The notes under the pieces are model-generated. The model did not search any database. It saw only the letters and a list, made by a program, of their open reading frames with translations, and was not told where the DNA came from. From Pseudomonas arcuscaelestis (GTDB lineage: Bacteria > Pseudomonadota > Gammaproteobacteria > Pseudomonadales > Pseudomonadaceae), in contig NZ_JACOPV010000001.1 of NCBI RefSeq assembly GCF_016881005.1, positions 62,001-126,000 of the forward strand: a DNA stretch of 64,000 nt, in the 5' to 3' direction. Every line of letters begins with the position of its first letter. Positions within the stretch are counted from its first letter, which is position 1. The position numbers and the translations under genes are program-made. This document shows, in pieces, positions 27,416 through 36,463 of the stretch.

Positions 27416-28875
27416 GGGTGCTCCCGCTCGGCAAACAGTGCTTTCACGAAGGGTTCGGCTTCGAAGGTGCGCAGATCGTCAATACCTTCACCCACGCCAA
27501 TATAGCGGATCGGTAGGCCAAACTGCTTGGCCAGGGCAAAGATCACCCCACCCTTGGCGGTGCCGTCGAGCTTGGTCAGGGCCAAGCCTGTAAGTTCGAC
27601 GCTCTGGTTGAAGTGCTTGGCCTGGTTGATGGCGTTTTGCCCGGTGCCTGCATCGAGCACCAGCAAGACTTCGTGAGGCGCGTCGGCATCGAGCTTGCCA
27701 ATAACCCGACGGACCTTCTTCAACTCTTCCATCAGGTTGTCTTTGGTATGCAGTCGACCGGCGGTGTCGGCGATCAATACATCAACACCACGCGCCTTCG
27801 CAGCCTGGACCGCATCGAAGATCACAGAAGCGGAATCGGCGCCGGTGTGCTGGGCAATGACCGGAATATTGTTACGTTCACCCCACACCTGCAATTGCTC
27901 GACCGCTGCGGCACGGAAAGTGTCACCGGCAGCCAGCATGACTTTCTTGCCTTCAAGCTGAAGCTTTTTCGCCAGTTTGCCAATGGTGGTGGTTTTACCG
28001 GCACCGTTGACACCCACGACCAAAATTACGAAAGGCTTGGTTTGGGACTGGATACGCAGCGGCTGCTCGACAGGCTTGAGCATGTCAGCCAGCTCGCCTT
28101 GCAGCGACTTGTACAGGGCGTCACTGTCGGCCAACTGCTTGCGAGCAACCTTCTGGGTCAGGCTCTGGACAATTGTCGAAGTGGCTTCAACACCCACATC
28201 TGCGGTCAGCAGGCGAGTTTCGATTTCGTCGAGCAGATCATCATCGATCGCTTTTTTGCCCAGGAACAGGCTGGCCATGCCCTCGCCAATGCTGGCGCTG
28301 GTCTTGGACAACCCTTGCTTGAGGCGAGCGAAGAAACCGCCCTTGTTTTCCTCGGTACTAACGGGGACTACGTCTTGGACAGGCGCAGGCTCTGCAACAG
28401 GCGCTACAGGCGCTACAGGCGCAGGCTCGGCCAGGACTACCGGTGGCGCAACAGGTTCTGGCGCTGTAACCACGAGCACGGGCTCAACCGCCAGCGGCTC
28501 GGGCTCGGGCTCGGGCTCAGCTTCCGGCTCGGGCTGGGCCGCTGCCACCTGAACCGGACGTTCAGGGATGGGTGGAGGCTCGTGCGGCTCCAGGTCGGCG
28601 ACCAGTGCTACCGGCTCTTCAGGAACCGGCAGAACCAGCCCGACGGACGGTGCCTGCGGGGCTTCGACGGGCACAACATGAGCAGGATCAGGTGCCGCAG
28701 CCGGGGTCGAAGCAACTTCGACAGTCGGCGTTGCCACCTGCTCCGGCTCAATCGGTGCGGGGGGTTGTGGCTGTTCGGCAACAGGTTGCTGGGGCTTTTT
28801 GCGCAGCCAGCCGAACAGGCCTTTTTTTTCACCAGCCGCGGCCGGCGTCTTTTTGTCGTCGTTGGAACCAAACAT
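27412..28875 (-). CDS. ftsY: Signal recognition particle receptor FtsY
   Basis: This 487-residue GTPase docks SRP-ribosome complexes at the inner membrane. Residues 1-175 are an acidic, Pro/Glu/Val-rich A domain with low-complexity repeats (EPEAEPEPEPEP near 116-127; VAPVAPVAEPAPV near 154-166). The NG domain follows. The P-loop GVNGAGKTT is at 288-296, then DTFRAAAVEQLQVW, DTAGRLHT and TKLDGTAKGG. The basic opening KKPQQ-type patch near residue 27 could touch lipid. It leads the ftsYEX operon and is divergent from the first M16 gene. Confidence 0.96.
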   Translation of the reverse strand: MFGSNDDKKTPAAAGEKKGLFGWLRKKPQQPVAEQPQPPAPIEPEQVATPTVEVASTPAAAPDPAHVVPVEAPQAPSVGLVLPVPEEPVALVADLEPHEPPPIPERPVQVAAAQPEPEAEPEPEPEPLAVEPVLVVTAPEPVAPPVVLAEPAPVAPVAPVAEPAPVQDVVPVSTEENKGGFFARLKQGLSKTSASIGEGMASLFLGKKAIDDDLLDEIETRLLTADVGVEATSTIVQSLTQKVARKQLADSDALYKSLQGELADMLKPVEQPLRIQSQTKPFVILVVGVNGAGKTTTIGKLAKKLQLEGKKVMLAAGDTFRAAAVEQLQVWGERNNIPVIAQHTGADSASVIFDAVQAAKARGVDVLIADTAGRLHTKDNLMEELKKVRRVIGKLDADAPHEVLLVLDAGTGQNAINQAKHFNQSVELTGLALTKLDGTAKGGVIFALAKQFGLPIRYIGVGEGIDDLRTFEAEPFVKALFAEREHP

Positions 28876-28898
28876 GGAAGACGGCTATCTCAGGGTAG

Positions 28899-28921
28899 CG
28901 AAGCGCCACTGTGGCGCTTCG
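28899..28921. promoter_or_regulatory. Perfect 23-base palindrome upstream of ftsY
   Basis: CGAAGCGCCAC, a single central T and GTGGCGCTTCG give 11-base arms. It lies 24 bases upstream of the ftsY start, in the 230-base gap shared with the divergent M16 peptidase gene. It could be an operator or a leader hairpin; the T-rich ttcttttta next to it would suit a terminator only for plus-strand transcripts, and no plus-strand gene precedes it. Confidence 0.45.
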
Positions 28922-29105
28922 AGAATTCTTTTTACGCAGAACAGACTACTTTTATTCCGGCTCGTTCATGCGCAGCATTTTGTCTTGTGGCCTGCAGGTC
29001 AGATCCACGACAGGCATGGTCGACGGGCAACCGGATCAGTATCCTAGCACCTCCTAGCCCGCTGACGCTAAGACCATGCGGGCAGTCCTACAGGTTAAAC
29101 AACGT

Positions 29106-30461
29106 ATGAATGCTCTAGCCCGCCGCGCCGCTGGCCTGTTGCTCAGCACAGTTTGTCTGCCGTTCGCGGCCTTTGCCGCCGATCCGCAACCCACCCATGA
29201 GTTCATTCTCGACAACGGCCTTAAAGTGGTCGTGCGCGAAGACCACCGCGCACCGGTGGTGGTCTCGCAGATCTGGTACAAGGTGGGCTCTACCTATGAA
29301 TCCCCTGGCCAGACCGGCCTTTCCCATGCTTTGGAACACATGATGTTCAAAGGCAGCGAGAAGCTGGGACCTGGCGAAGCCTCACGGATCCTGCGCGATC
29401 TGGGTGCCGAAGAAAACGCTTTCACCAGCGACGACTACACCGCCTACTATCAGGTCTTGGCCCGCGACCGCCTGCCGGTAGCCCTGGAGCTGGAAGCCGA
29501 CCGCATGAGTAGTCTGCGCTTGCCTGCTGACGAGTTCAGTCGCGAAATCGAGGTAATCAAAGAGGAACGTCGCCTGCGCACCGACGATCAGCCCAACGCG
29601 AAAGCCTTCGAGCTGTTCAGCGCCATGGCCTTCCCAGCCAGCAGCTATCGCACGCCCACCATCGGCTGGATGGCAGACCTGGACCGCATGAAGGTCGAAG
29701 AACTACGCCATTGGTACGAGTCCTGGTATACCCCGAACAACGCCACGCTGGTAATCGTCGGCGACGTTACCGTCGATGAGGTCAAAGGTTTGGCCCAGCG
29801 CTTCTTCGGCGCCATCCCAAAACGTGCCATTCCACCGACCAAACTGCCGTTGGAACTGGCCGAACCTGGCTTGCGCGAAACCACCCTGCATGTGCGTACC
29901 CAGCTGCCGAGCCTGATTTACGGCTTCAACGCCCCCGGCCTGGCAACCGCCAAGGACCCGCGTACCGTGCATGCCCTGCGCCTGATCTCGGCATTGCTGG
30001 ATGGAGGCTACAGTGCGCGCCTGCCAAGTCGCCTGGAGCGTGGCCAGGAGTTAGTCTCCGGAGCGTCATCCAGTTACAACCCATTTACCCGTGGCGACAG
30101 CCTGTTCCTGATCTCGGCCACGCCGAATCAGCAGAAGAAAAAAACCCTCGCCGAAGTCGAGAGCGGTATCTGGACGCTACTCGACGAGCTTAAAAACACC
30201 CCGCCGTCAGCCGAAGAGCTTGAGCGCGTACGCGCCCAGGTTATCGCCGGACTGGTCTACGATCGCGACTCTATCAGCAGCCAGGCCACATCCATCGGCA
30301 TGCTGGAGACCGTCGGCCTGTCCTGGAAGCTGATTGACAGCGAACTCGATGAACTCAAGAACGTAACCCCGGCCGACATTCAGAATGCCGCGCGCACCTA
30401 CTTCACCCGTGAACGCCTGAGCGTTGCCCATGTACTGCCCGAGGAGAACGCTCATGAGTGA
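29106..30461 (+). CDS. Zinc metallopeptidase, M16 family, catalytic subunit (pair 1)
   Basis: This 451-residue exported M16B peptidase has a signal peptide at about 1-25 (FAAFAAD). The inverted zinc motif is HALEH (His74, Glu77, His78), with the distal Glu in EVIKEERR. The N-terminal domain starts FILDNGLKVVVREDHRAP, and PNNATLVIVGDV begins the second half. Such proteins work as heterodimers with an inactive partner, here the next gene, which overlaps by eight bases. The start at 29106 is chosen for the signal peptide; an earlier in-frame start adds ten residues. Substrates are unknown. Confidence 0.92.
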   Translation: MNALARRAAGLLLSTVCLPFAAFAADPQPTHEFILDNGLKVVVREDHRAPVVVSQIWYKVGSTYESPGQTGLSHALEHMMFKGSEKLGPGEASRILRDLGAEENAFTSDDYTAYYQVLARDRLPVALELEADRMSSLRLPADEFSREIEVIKEERRLRTDDQPNAKAFELFSAMAFPASSYRTPTIGWMADLDRMKVEELRHWYESWYTPNNATLVIVGDVTVDEVKGLAQRFFGAIPKRAIPPTKLPLELAEPGLRETTLHVRTQLPSLIYGFNAPGLATAKDPRTVHALRLISALLDGGYSARLPSRLERGQELVSGASSSYNPFTRGDSLFLISATPNQQKKKTLAEVESGIWTLLDELKNTPPSAEELERVRAQVIAGLVYDRDSISSQATSIGMLETVGLSWKLIDSELDELKNVTPADIQNAARTYFTRERLSVAHVLPEENAHE

Positions 30462-31953
30462 ACGTAGCGCACCCCGTTACACCCTGATCGGCCTGGGCAT
30501 CCTGGTACTGGTAGGCGCTTCGGCGTTCTTCCTGGCCAAGCCGGCCCAATCGGACAATGCCGCGCAGCCTGCCAACAGCGCAGCAGCCAAGCCAACCAAT
30601 ACTTTGCAGACACTGGCAGAGCTCGATGGCAAGGCACCCAGCCGCCGCCAGTTGAACATCCAGACCTGGAACACTGCCGAAGGTGCCAAGGTGCTGTTCG
30701 TCGAAGCACGCGAACTGCCAATGTTCGACCTGCGCCTGACCTTCGCTGCCGGCAGCAGCCAGGATGGTGACGCGCCGGGCCTGGCCACCCTGACTAACGC
30801 GATGCTCAATGAGGGTATCTCCGGCAAGGACGTTACCGCCATTGCCGAAGGTTTCGAAGGGCTGGGTGCAGACTTCGGCAACGGCGCCTATCGCGACATG
30901 GCCGTGGCCTCGTTGCGCAGCCTGAGCGCGGTAGACAAGCGTGAACCGGCGCTGAAGCTGTTCGCTGAAGTTGTCGGCAAACCTACGTTCCCCCAAGATG
31001 CCCTTGAGCGGATCAAGAACCAGCTGCAGGCCGGCTTCGAGTACCAGAAGCAGAACCCAGGCAAGCTGGCCAGCATTGCCCTGTTCGAGCACCTGTATGG
31101 CAACCACCCATATGCTCATCCAAGCGATGGCACCGCCAAGAGCATTACCCCGATCACCCTGGAGCAGCTACGCGCATTCCATGCCAAGGCCTACGCCGCG
31201 GGCAATGCCGTCATCGCCCTGGTTGGCGACCTCAGCCGCAGCGAAGCCGAAGCCATTGCCTCCCAGGTTTCGGCAGCCCTGCCCAAGGGCCCGGCGCTGG
31301 CCAAGCTGACGCAGCCTGTGGAGCCAAAGCCAGGCACTATACATATCGACTTTCCGTCCAACCAGACGCATCTGATGCTGGCGCAGCTGGGCATCGACCG
31401 CAACGACCCGGACTACGCTGCACTGTCGCTGGGTAACCAGATTCTGGGTGGCGGCGCCTTTGGCACTCGTCTGATGAGCGAAGTGCGTGAGAAACGCGGC
31501 CTGACCTACGGCGTATACTCTGTGTTCAGTCCGATGCAGGTACGTGGCCCGTTCATGATCAACCTGCAGACCCGCGCCGAGCTCAGCGAGGGCACCCTCA
31601 AGCTGGTCCAGGATATCCTTGCCGATTACCTCAAGACTGGCCCGAGCCAGCAAGAGTTGGACGAGGCCAAGCGCGAACTGGCAGGCAGTTTTCCGCTGTC
31701 CAATGCCAGCAATGCCAGCATCGTTGGCCAACTGGGTGCCATTGGCTTCTATGACCTGCCGCTGACCTGGCTTGAAGACTACATGCAGCAATCCCAGGCC
31801 CTGACTGTCGAACAGGTCAAGGCCGCACTCAACAAACACCTCGCAGCTGACAAAATGGTGATTGTCACTGCAGGACCAAGCGTGCCGCAGAAACCTCTGC
31901 CGCCGCCCACTGACAAACCCGCCGAGCAGCCGCTTGGTGTACCGGAGCATTAA
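30454..31953 (+). CDS. M16 family non-catalytic partner subunit (pair 1)
   Basis: This 499-residue protein has one N-terminal membrane segment at about 10-28 and a Ser/Ala-rich linker. Its M16 fold has lost the HxxEH zinc motif (LATLTNAMLNEG in that place). It keeps the Arg/Tyr substrate-side block EKRGLTYGVYS of partner subunits and HAKAYAAGNAVIALVGDL in the middle. The anchor and linker suggest it holds the peptidase pair at the inner membrane facing the periplasm. GAGGAG precedes the ATG at 30454, and the gene overlaps the catalytic subunit by eight bases. rsmD starts at its stop codon (TAATG). Confidence 0.9.
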   Translation: MSERSAPRYTLIGLGILVLVGASAFFLAKPAQSDNAAQPANSAAAKPTNTLQTLAELDGKAPSRRQLNIQTWNTAEGAKVLFVEARELPMFDLRLTFAAGSSQDGDAPGLATLTNAMLNEGISGKDVTAIAEGFEGLGADFGNGAYRDMAVASLRSLSAVDKREPALKLFAEVVGKPTFPQDALERIKNQLQAGFEYQKQNPGKLASIALFEHLYGNHPYAHPSDGTAKSITPITLEQLRAFHAKAYAAGNAVIALVGDLSRSEAEAIASQVSAALPKGPALAKLTQPVEPKPGTIHIDFPSNQTHLMLAQLGIDRNDPDYAALSLGNQILGGGAFGTRLMSEVREKRGLTYGVYSVFSPMQVRGPFMINLQTRAELSEGTLKLVQDILADYLKTGPSQQELDEAKRELAGSFPLSNASNASIVGQLGAIGFYDLPLTWLEDYMQQSQALTVEQVKAALNKHLAADKMVIVTAGPSVPQKPLPPPTDKPAEQPLGVPEH

Positions 31954-32546
31954 TGGCCAGTCCATCCGCAAAATCGGCCAAGCAACACAACGGCCAAGGC
32001 CAACTGCGCATCATTGCCGGAGAATGGCGCAGCCGCCGCCTGAGCTTTCCTGACGCCCCTGGGCTGCGCCCCACGCCCGATCGAGTGCGTGAAACGCTGT
32101 TCAACTGGCTGGCACCACACGTCGAAGGGGCCAAGGTCCTCGACGCCTTCGCCGGTAGCGGCGCCTTGTACCTCGAGGCGCTGTCGCGTGGAGCCTGCGA
32201 AGCTGTTGCGCTGGACAGCAATCCGGCGGCCATTGCCAGCCTGCGGCAAAACCTGGAGACCCTGCGCTGCCCTCGCGGCCAGGTGATCCAGAGCGACGCC
32301 CAGCGCTACCTGCAAGGCGAGCCGAAGCTTGCTTTCGATCTGGTATTCCTCGATCCACCGTTTCACCAGGACCTGCTACCAACCACCTGCGCACTCCTCG
32401 AAGAACGCCAGTGGTTGGCTGCCAATGCCTGGATCTATACCGAAAGCGAAACCCCACCTTCTACGCTGCAACTGCCAGGCAACTGGCGTCTGCACCGAGA
32501 GAAAAAAGCCGGACAGGTGTACTACGCCCTCTGGCAGCGTGGCTGA
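31953..32546 (+). CDS. rsmD: 16S rRNA (guanine-966-N2)-methyltransferase
   Basis: This 197-residue enzyme makes m2G966 in the small-subunit rRNA. RIIAGEWRSRRLSFPD is the N-terminal RNA-contacting block and RPTPDRVRETLFNWL follows. SAM motif I is VLDAFAGSGALYLEALSRGA and the catalytic motif is LVFLDPPFHQ (DPPF). Its ATG shares bases with the stop of the M16 partner gene, so it is coupled to that operon although the functions look unrelated. In P. aeruginosa rsmD also sits next to the M16 pair and ftsY. Confidence 0.94.
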   Translation: MASPSAKSAKQHNGQGQLRIIAGEWRSRRLSFPDAPGLRPTPDRVRETLFNWLAPHVEGAKVLDAFAGSGALYLEALSRGACEAVALDSNPAAIASLRQNLETLRCPRGQVIQSDAQRYLQGEPKLAFDLVFLDPPFHQDLLPTTCALLEERQWLAANAWIYTESETPPSTLQLPGNWRLHREKKAGQVYYALWQRG

Positions 32547-32554
32547 ACTGCCTC

Positions 32555-32580
32555 GCGGTCCCTGTGAATGCGGGGACCGC
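32555..32580. repeat. Inverted repeat after rsmD
   Basis: GCGGTCCC and GGGACCGC (8-base arms, 10-base loop) follow the rsmD stop by eight bases. No T-run is present. It probably marks the end of the first M16-rsmD transcript before the second M16 pair, which starts 85 bases later. Confidence 0.4.
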
Positions 32581-32664
32581 CAACAGTGCGGTAATTAAAT
32601 AGCCCCTGCGGCCCCTCGTTGTGGCTGATCGTTCCTCTGGTCACTAACCAGAAGGAGCGCCGTC

Positions 32665-34011
32665 ATGGAACGACGTTATTGCCTAGGAAGCGGCCTGCTT
32701 GGCGCGCTTCTGTTTTCCGGCCAAGCCTTGGCCGACTTGCCTGTGCGTCACACATTCAGCCTGGATAACGGCCTGCAAGTGGTCGTCAGCGAAGATCGCC
32801 GAGCACCGGTGGTCACCACCCACATGCTTGTCAAAGTCGGCTCTAGCCATGAGTACCCCGGCCAATCGGGCCTGTCTCATGCGCTGGAGCACATGCTTTT
32901 TCGGGGCAGCTCAAAGGCTGCACCCGGAGAGTTCTCGCAAATCATCGAACGCCTGGGCGGCAGCCAGAACGCATACACCACCCGCGACATGACGGTCTAC
33001 CACCAGACCTTGCCCAGCGATCGCCTGGCTGTGGCGCTGGAGCTGAACGCTGACTTGCTTCAGGGCGCCACTCTCGCCTTTGCCGAGTTCGATCGCGAGA
33101 TAGAGGCAGTGAAGTCGGAGCGACGTGAAGAGGTGGACGGTTACCCAACCGATAGAACGCAGGAGCAATTACATTCCATCGCCTACACCAGCAGCTACAG
33201 CACGCCTGTAATCGGCTGGCAGAATGACCTTGAGCGCATGAACAACGAGGAGCTGAAATCCTGGTATCAGGCCTGGTATGTACCCAATAACGTCACCTTG
33301 GTTGTCGTTGGTGATGTGCAACTCGATGAAGTCCGAGCGCAGGTTGAACACTACTTCGCAGGCTTCACCCGGCAACACCTGCCGGTGACAAAGCGGCCCT
33401 TACAGTCTGCTCCGTTGGGCCCGAGAACAATGACGGTACTCGATAAATCCAGCACCCCATTACTGAACATGGCCTTCAACGTGCCCACCTATGCAACAGC
33501 CGAGCATGCAGAAGATGTGGAGGCCTTGCGTTTGATCCAGGCGCTGCTGGGAGCAGGAATGGGGGCGCGACTCAGCACCCGCCTGCATCGTCAGCAGGCA
33601 ATCCTTTCCTCTCCTCGCGTCAAATACAAAGCGATATCACGGGGCGATACGCTTTTTGAGATCACCGCATTGGTCAATATCGCCCAACCTCGCCCACTGC
33701 CGGAGATACAAAAGGCCATTTGGGCGCAGCTGAACACTTTGAAGCAGAGCCCACCGCAGCCGGAAGAACTTGAACGTGCCATAGCCCTGCTGTTGGCTGA
33801 AAAGGTCTTTGCTCAAGACCATCTGGAAGGCCAGGCGGCCGGGATTTCAGCCCTCCTTGGAAGTGACCTGGCGATCTCCCAACTGGATGCTGATGCCGCC
33901 AGGTTGGCGCAAATAACACCGGAAAAAATTCAACAAGTCGCGGCTTCGTACTTCACCCGCGAGCGTTTCGCTGCTGCCTATTTCCAGGCCGAGGAGGCCG
34001 AAAATGATTAA
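32665..34011 (+). CDS. Zinc metallopeptidase, M16 family, catalytic subunit (pair 2)
   Basis: This 448-residue paralogue of the product of 29106-30461 has the same layout. There is a signal peptide at about 1-23 (SGQALAD), FSLDNGLQVVVSEDRRAPVV, the zinc motif HALEHMLFRG (His72, Glu75, His76) and the distal Glu in EAVKSERREE. It keeps WYVPNNVTLVVVGDV and the closing YFTRERFAAAYF. The active-site residues are intact, so it is expected to be active. AAGGAG precedes the ATG. It overlaps its partner gene by eight bases exactly as in pair 1. Confidence 0.92.
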   Translation: MERRYCLGSGLLGALLFSGQALADLPVRHTFSLDNGLQVVVSEDRRAPVVTTHMLVKVGSSHEYPGQSGLSHALEHMLFRGSSKAAPGEFSQIIERLGGSQNAYTTRDMTVYHQTLPSDRLAVALELNADLLQGATLAFAEFDREIEAVKSERREEVDGYPTDRTQEQLHSIAYTSSYSTPVIGWQNDLERMNNEELKSWYQAWYVPNNVTLVVVGDVQLDEVRAQVEHYFAGFTRQHLPVTKRPLQSAPLGPRTMTVLDKSSTPLLNMAFNVPTYATAEHAEDVEALRLIQALLGAGMGARLSTRLHRQQAILSSPRVKYKAISRGDTLFEITALVNIAQPRPLPEIQKAIWAQLNTLKQSPPQPEELERAIALLLAEKVFAQDHLEGQAAGISALLGSDLAISQLDADAARLAQITPEKIQQVAASYFTRERFAAAYFQAEEAEND

Positions 34012-35404
34012 AATGCCCTGCAGTTTTCTATCTGCCTTGCTGGTGCTTGTGTGCGGTGTGACCAGTGCGCAAGAACAACCCCAAGTCCTTGAGCTGGAGT
34101 CATTGAAGACGCCTCCCGCTTCTCCTGCGCAATTACAGCTGGCAATCGAATCGTGGCAAACGCCCCAGGGGAGCCAGGTGCTGTTTCTGCGCAGCGCGAA
34201 GTTACCGATGTTCGATGTGCGGGTCGTGTTTGACGCAGGCAGCGCTCGGGACGATGGCGCTTCAGGACTTGCTCAACTCACAACGGGCATGCTTGACGAG
34301 GGAACGACTCAGCGTAATGACCTGCAAATTGCTGAGGGTTTTGACGAAATCGGTGCAAAATTCCAAAAATCGGTTCATCTCGACTACACCTATGTGAGTG
34401 TGCGCAGCCTCAGTTCTGAACCGCACCGGGACAAGGCTGTGGCGTTGCTGGCCGAAGTACTGGGACAACCACAGTTTGCCGAAGACAAGTTGCAACTGAT
34501 CAAGGATCAGATGAACAGCCTGTCAGCGCGAAACAACGATTACGCCATGACCAAAGCTCTCACGCAGCTGTATGCGCATACCTATGCCGGTCATCCCTAT
34601 GCCTCTCCCAAGCTTGGTACACCGCAGACGCTTGAAGCATTGAAAGTCGCCGACCTTCAGGCATTTCATCAACATGCATTCAACGCCGAAAATGCACTGA
34701 TCACCCTGGTCGGCGATCTCACTCAAGAACAGGCCCGTGATATCGCCACCCAACTATCCACTGCCTTGCCTGGAGGCACGGCCCTGCCGCCCCTGCAGGA
34801 ACCGACAACGTTCGAGCCGGAAATCTATCACCTCGAACACCCCGGCGCTCAATCACTCCTGCTTATGGCTATACCAGGGGTTGGTATCGATCATCCCGAC
34901 GCACCGGCACTGACCTTGGCCAATCTGATACTTGGTGGGGGATCAACATCTAGGCTCTTCGAGCAACTGCGCACTCGACGCGGCTTGACCTATAGCGCCA
35001 GCTCACACCTGCTGCAACCAACTGGCACCGGGATCTGGGTGTTCAACACGCAAGTTCAAGCCAAATACCAGGAGGGCACCGTTGCGCTGCTCGAAGACCT
35101 ATTGCAGGAATACGCGGATAACGGCCCGACTGAACAACAGTTCATCGATGCCAAGAACAAATTGCGCGGTGTCTACCTTCGAGAGTCGGTAAGCAATCAA
35201 CAGCTCAGTCAGATTTTGATGCGCACAGGCGTACATCAGTTGCCACTGGACTACCGGCAGGCGTTTATCGAGCAGGTGCAGACACTGACACTGGATGAGC
35301 TGAATGTCGCCTTGAAAAAACACCTAAAGCTCGACAAGCTGGTGCGGATCAGCGTCGGCCCTACAGTGGAACAGCATCCCTTACCCGAACAACCTGCGGG
35401 TTGA
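34004..35404 (+). CDS. M16 family non-catalytic partner subunit (pair 2)
   Basis: This 466-residue partner lacks the zinc motif (LAQLTTGMLDEG at that position) and keeps TRRGLTYSASS. A signal peptide lies at about 1-21 (VCGVTSAQ), so unlike the pair 1 partner it is probably cleaved and soluble in the periplasm. The middle reads FHQHAFNAENALITLVGDL. GAGGAGG lies six bases before the ATG at 34004, which overlaps the catalytic gene by eight bases. The shared order, junction and motifs point to duplication of the whole two-gene unit. Confidence 0.9.
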   Translation: MIKMPCSFLSALLVLVCGVTSAQEQPQVLELESLKTPPASPAQLQLAIESWQTPQGSQVLFLRSAKLPMFDVRVVFDAGSARDDGASGLAQLTTGMLDEGTTQRNDLQIAEGFDEIGAKFQKSVHLDYTYVSVRSLSSEPHRDKAVALLAEVLGQPQFAEDKLQLIKDQMNSLSARNNDYAMTKALTQLYAHTYAGHPYASPKLGTPQTLEALKVADLQAFHQHAFNAENALITLVGDLTQEQARDIATQLSTALPGGTALPPLQEPTTFEPEIYHLEHPGAQSLLLMAIPGVGIDHPDAPALTLANLILGGGSTSRLFEQLRTRRGLTYSASSHLLQPTGTGIWVFNTQVQAKYQEGTVALLEDLLQEYADNGPTEQQFIDAKNKLRGVYLRESVSNQQLSQILMRTGVHQLPLDYRQAFIEQVQTLTLDELNVALKKHLKLDKLVRISVGPTVEQHPLPEQPAG

Positions 35405-35467
35405 TTGCAGCGAAGTTCAGGAACCCGGCATACACTAACTTGTAACAGGATTTGTGAGTACACCACG

Positions 35468-36460
35468 ATGTCTTCTTCTGCGCCCAGCCCCTTCAAGCCC
35501 GCCCGGGGGCTGGGCAATCCACACCTGCAGACATTGTGGGGGCCGCTATGGCGCAAATCGGCTGCCTTGAGCCGCCGGCGCGAGCGGCTCTGGCTAGCCG
35601 ACGGAGACTTTCTCGACCTCGACTGGCATGGACCACACAGCCCCGGTGCGCCACTGGTGCTGTTGCTCCATGGTTTGACCGGGTCTTCCAACTCACCCTA
35701 TGTGATCGGTTTGCAGTGTTGCCTCGCGGCGCGAGGCTGGGCCAGCGTGGCCCTGAACTGGCGAGGCTGCTCTGGCGAGCCCAACCTTCTTGCACGCAGC
35801 TATCACTCCGGCGCCAGCGAAGACCTGGCGGAGACAATCACGCATCTGCGCAGCAGTCGTCCGCTGGCACCGATCTACGCGGTTGGCTACTCGTTGGGTG
35901 GCAATGTGCTGCTCAAACATTTGGGTGAAGCAGGCTCGGCGAGCCAGGTGCAGGCAGCGGTGGCAGTGTCGGTTCCGTTTCGCCTGGATCAATGCGCCGA
36001 CCGGATTGGCCTGGGCTTTTCACGGGTTTACCAAGCGCATTTCATGCGCGCCATGCTCGCCTATGTGAAGGACAAGCAGCGCCACTTCGAGCACCACGGC
36101 CATCAGGAAGGACTGGCGGCACTGGATCGCCTGGGGCCGCTGGAAAACCTGCGTACCTTCTGGGACTTCGATGGCAAGGTCACTGCGCCACTCAATGGTT
36201 TTATCGATGCCAAGGACTATTACCGCAGGGCTTCGAGCCGTTATTACCTGGGTGAAAACCGCACGCCCACGCTAATCATCCATTCCCGCGATGATCCGTT
36301 CGTGTTCAGCCATAGCTTGCCTGAGGCAAAAGAGCTGGCGCCGATGACCACCTTAGAGCTGCATTCGCGCGGTGGTCATGTCGGCTTTGTCGATGGCAGC
36401 GTACGTGATCCCGGCTATTACCTGGAAAGACGCATACCGCAGTGGCTGGCAGACCTGTAG
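35468..36460 (+). CDS. Alpha/beta hydrolase of the YheT family
   Basis: This 330-residue hydrolase opens PFKPARGLGNPHLQTLWGPL, a YheT signature. The oxyanion block is LLLHGLTGSSNSPYV, the nucleophile Ser142 is in GYSLGGNVLLKHL, the acid is in IHSRDDPF, and the His is in RGGHVGFVDG. Family members are putative esterases with unknown natural substrates. The ATG at 35468 begins the conserved region; an in-frame TTG at 35405 directly after the M16 stop is less likely. It converges on sseA. Confidence 0.88.
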   Translation: MSSSAPSPFKPARGLGNPHLQTLWGPLWRKSAALSRRRERLWLADGDFLDLDWHGPHSPGAPLVLLLHGLTGSSNSPYVIGLQCCLAARGWASVALNWRGCSGEPNLLARSYHSGASEDLAETITHLRSSRPLAPIYAVGYSLGGNVLLKHLGEAGSASQVQAAVAVSVPFRLDQCADRIGLGFSRVYQAHFMRAMLAYVKDKQRHFEHHGHQEGLAALDRLGPLENLRTFWDFDGKVTAPLNGFIDAKDYYRRASSRYYLGENRTPTLIIHSRDDPFVFSHSLPEAKELAPMTTLELHSRGGHVGFVDGSVRDPGYYLERRIPQWLADL

Positions 36461-36463
36461 GAC

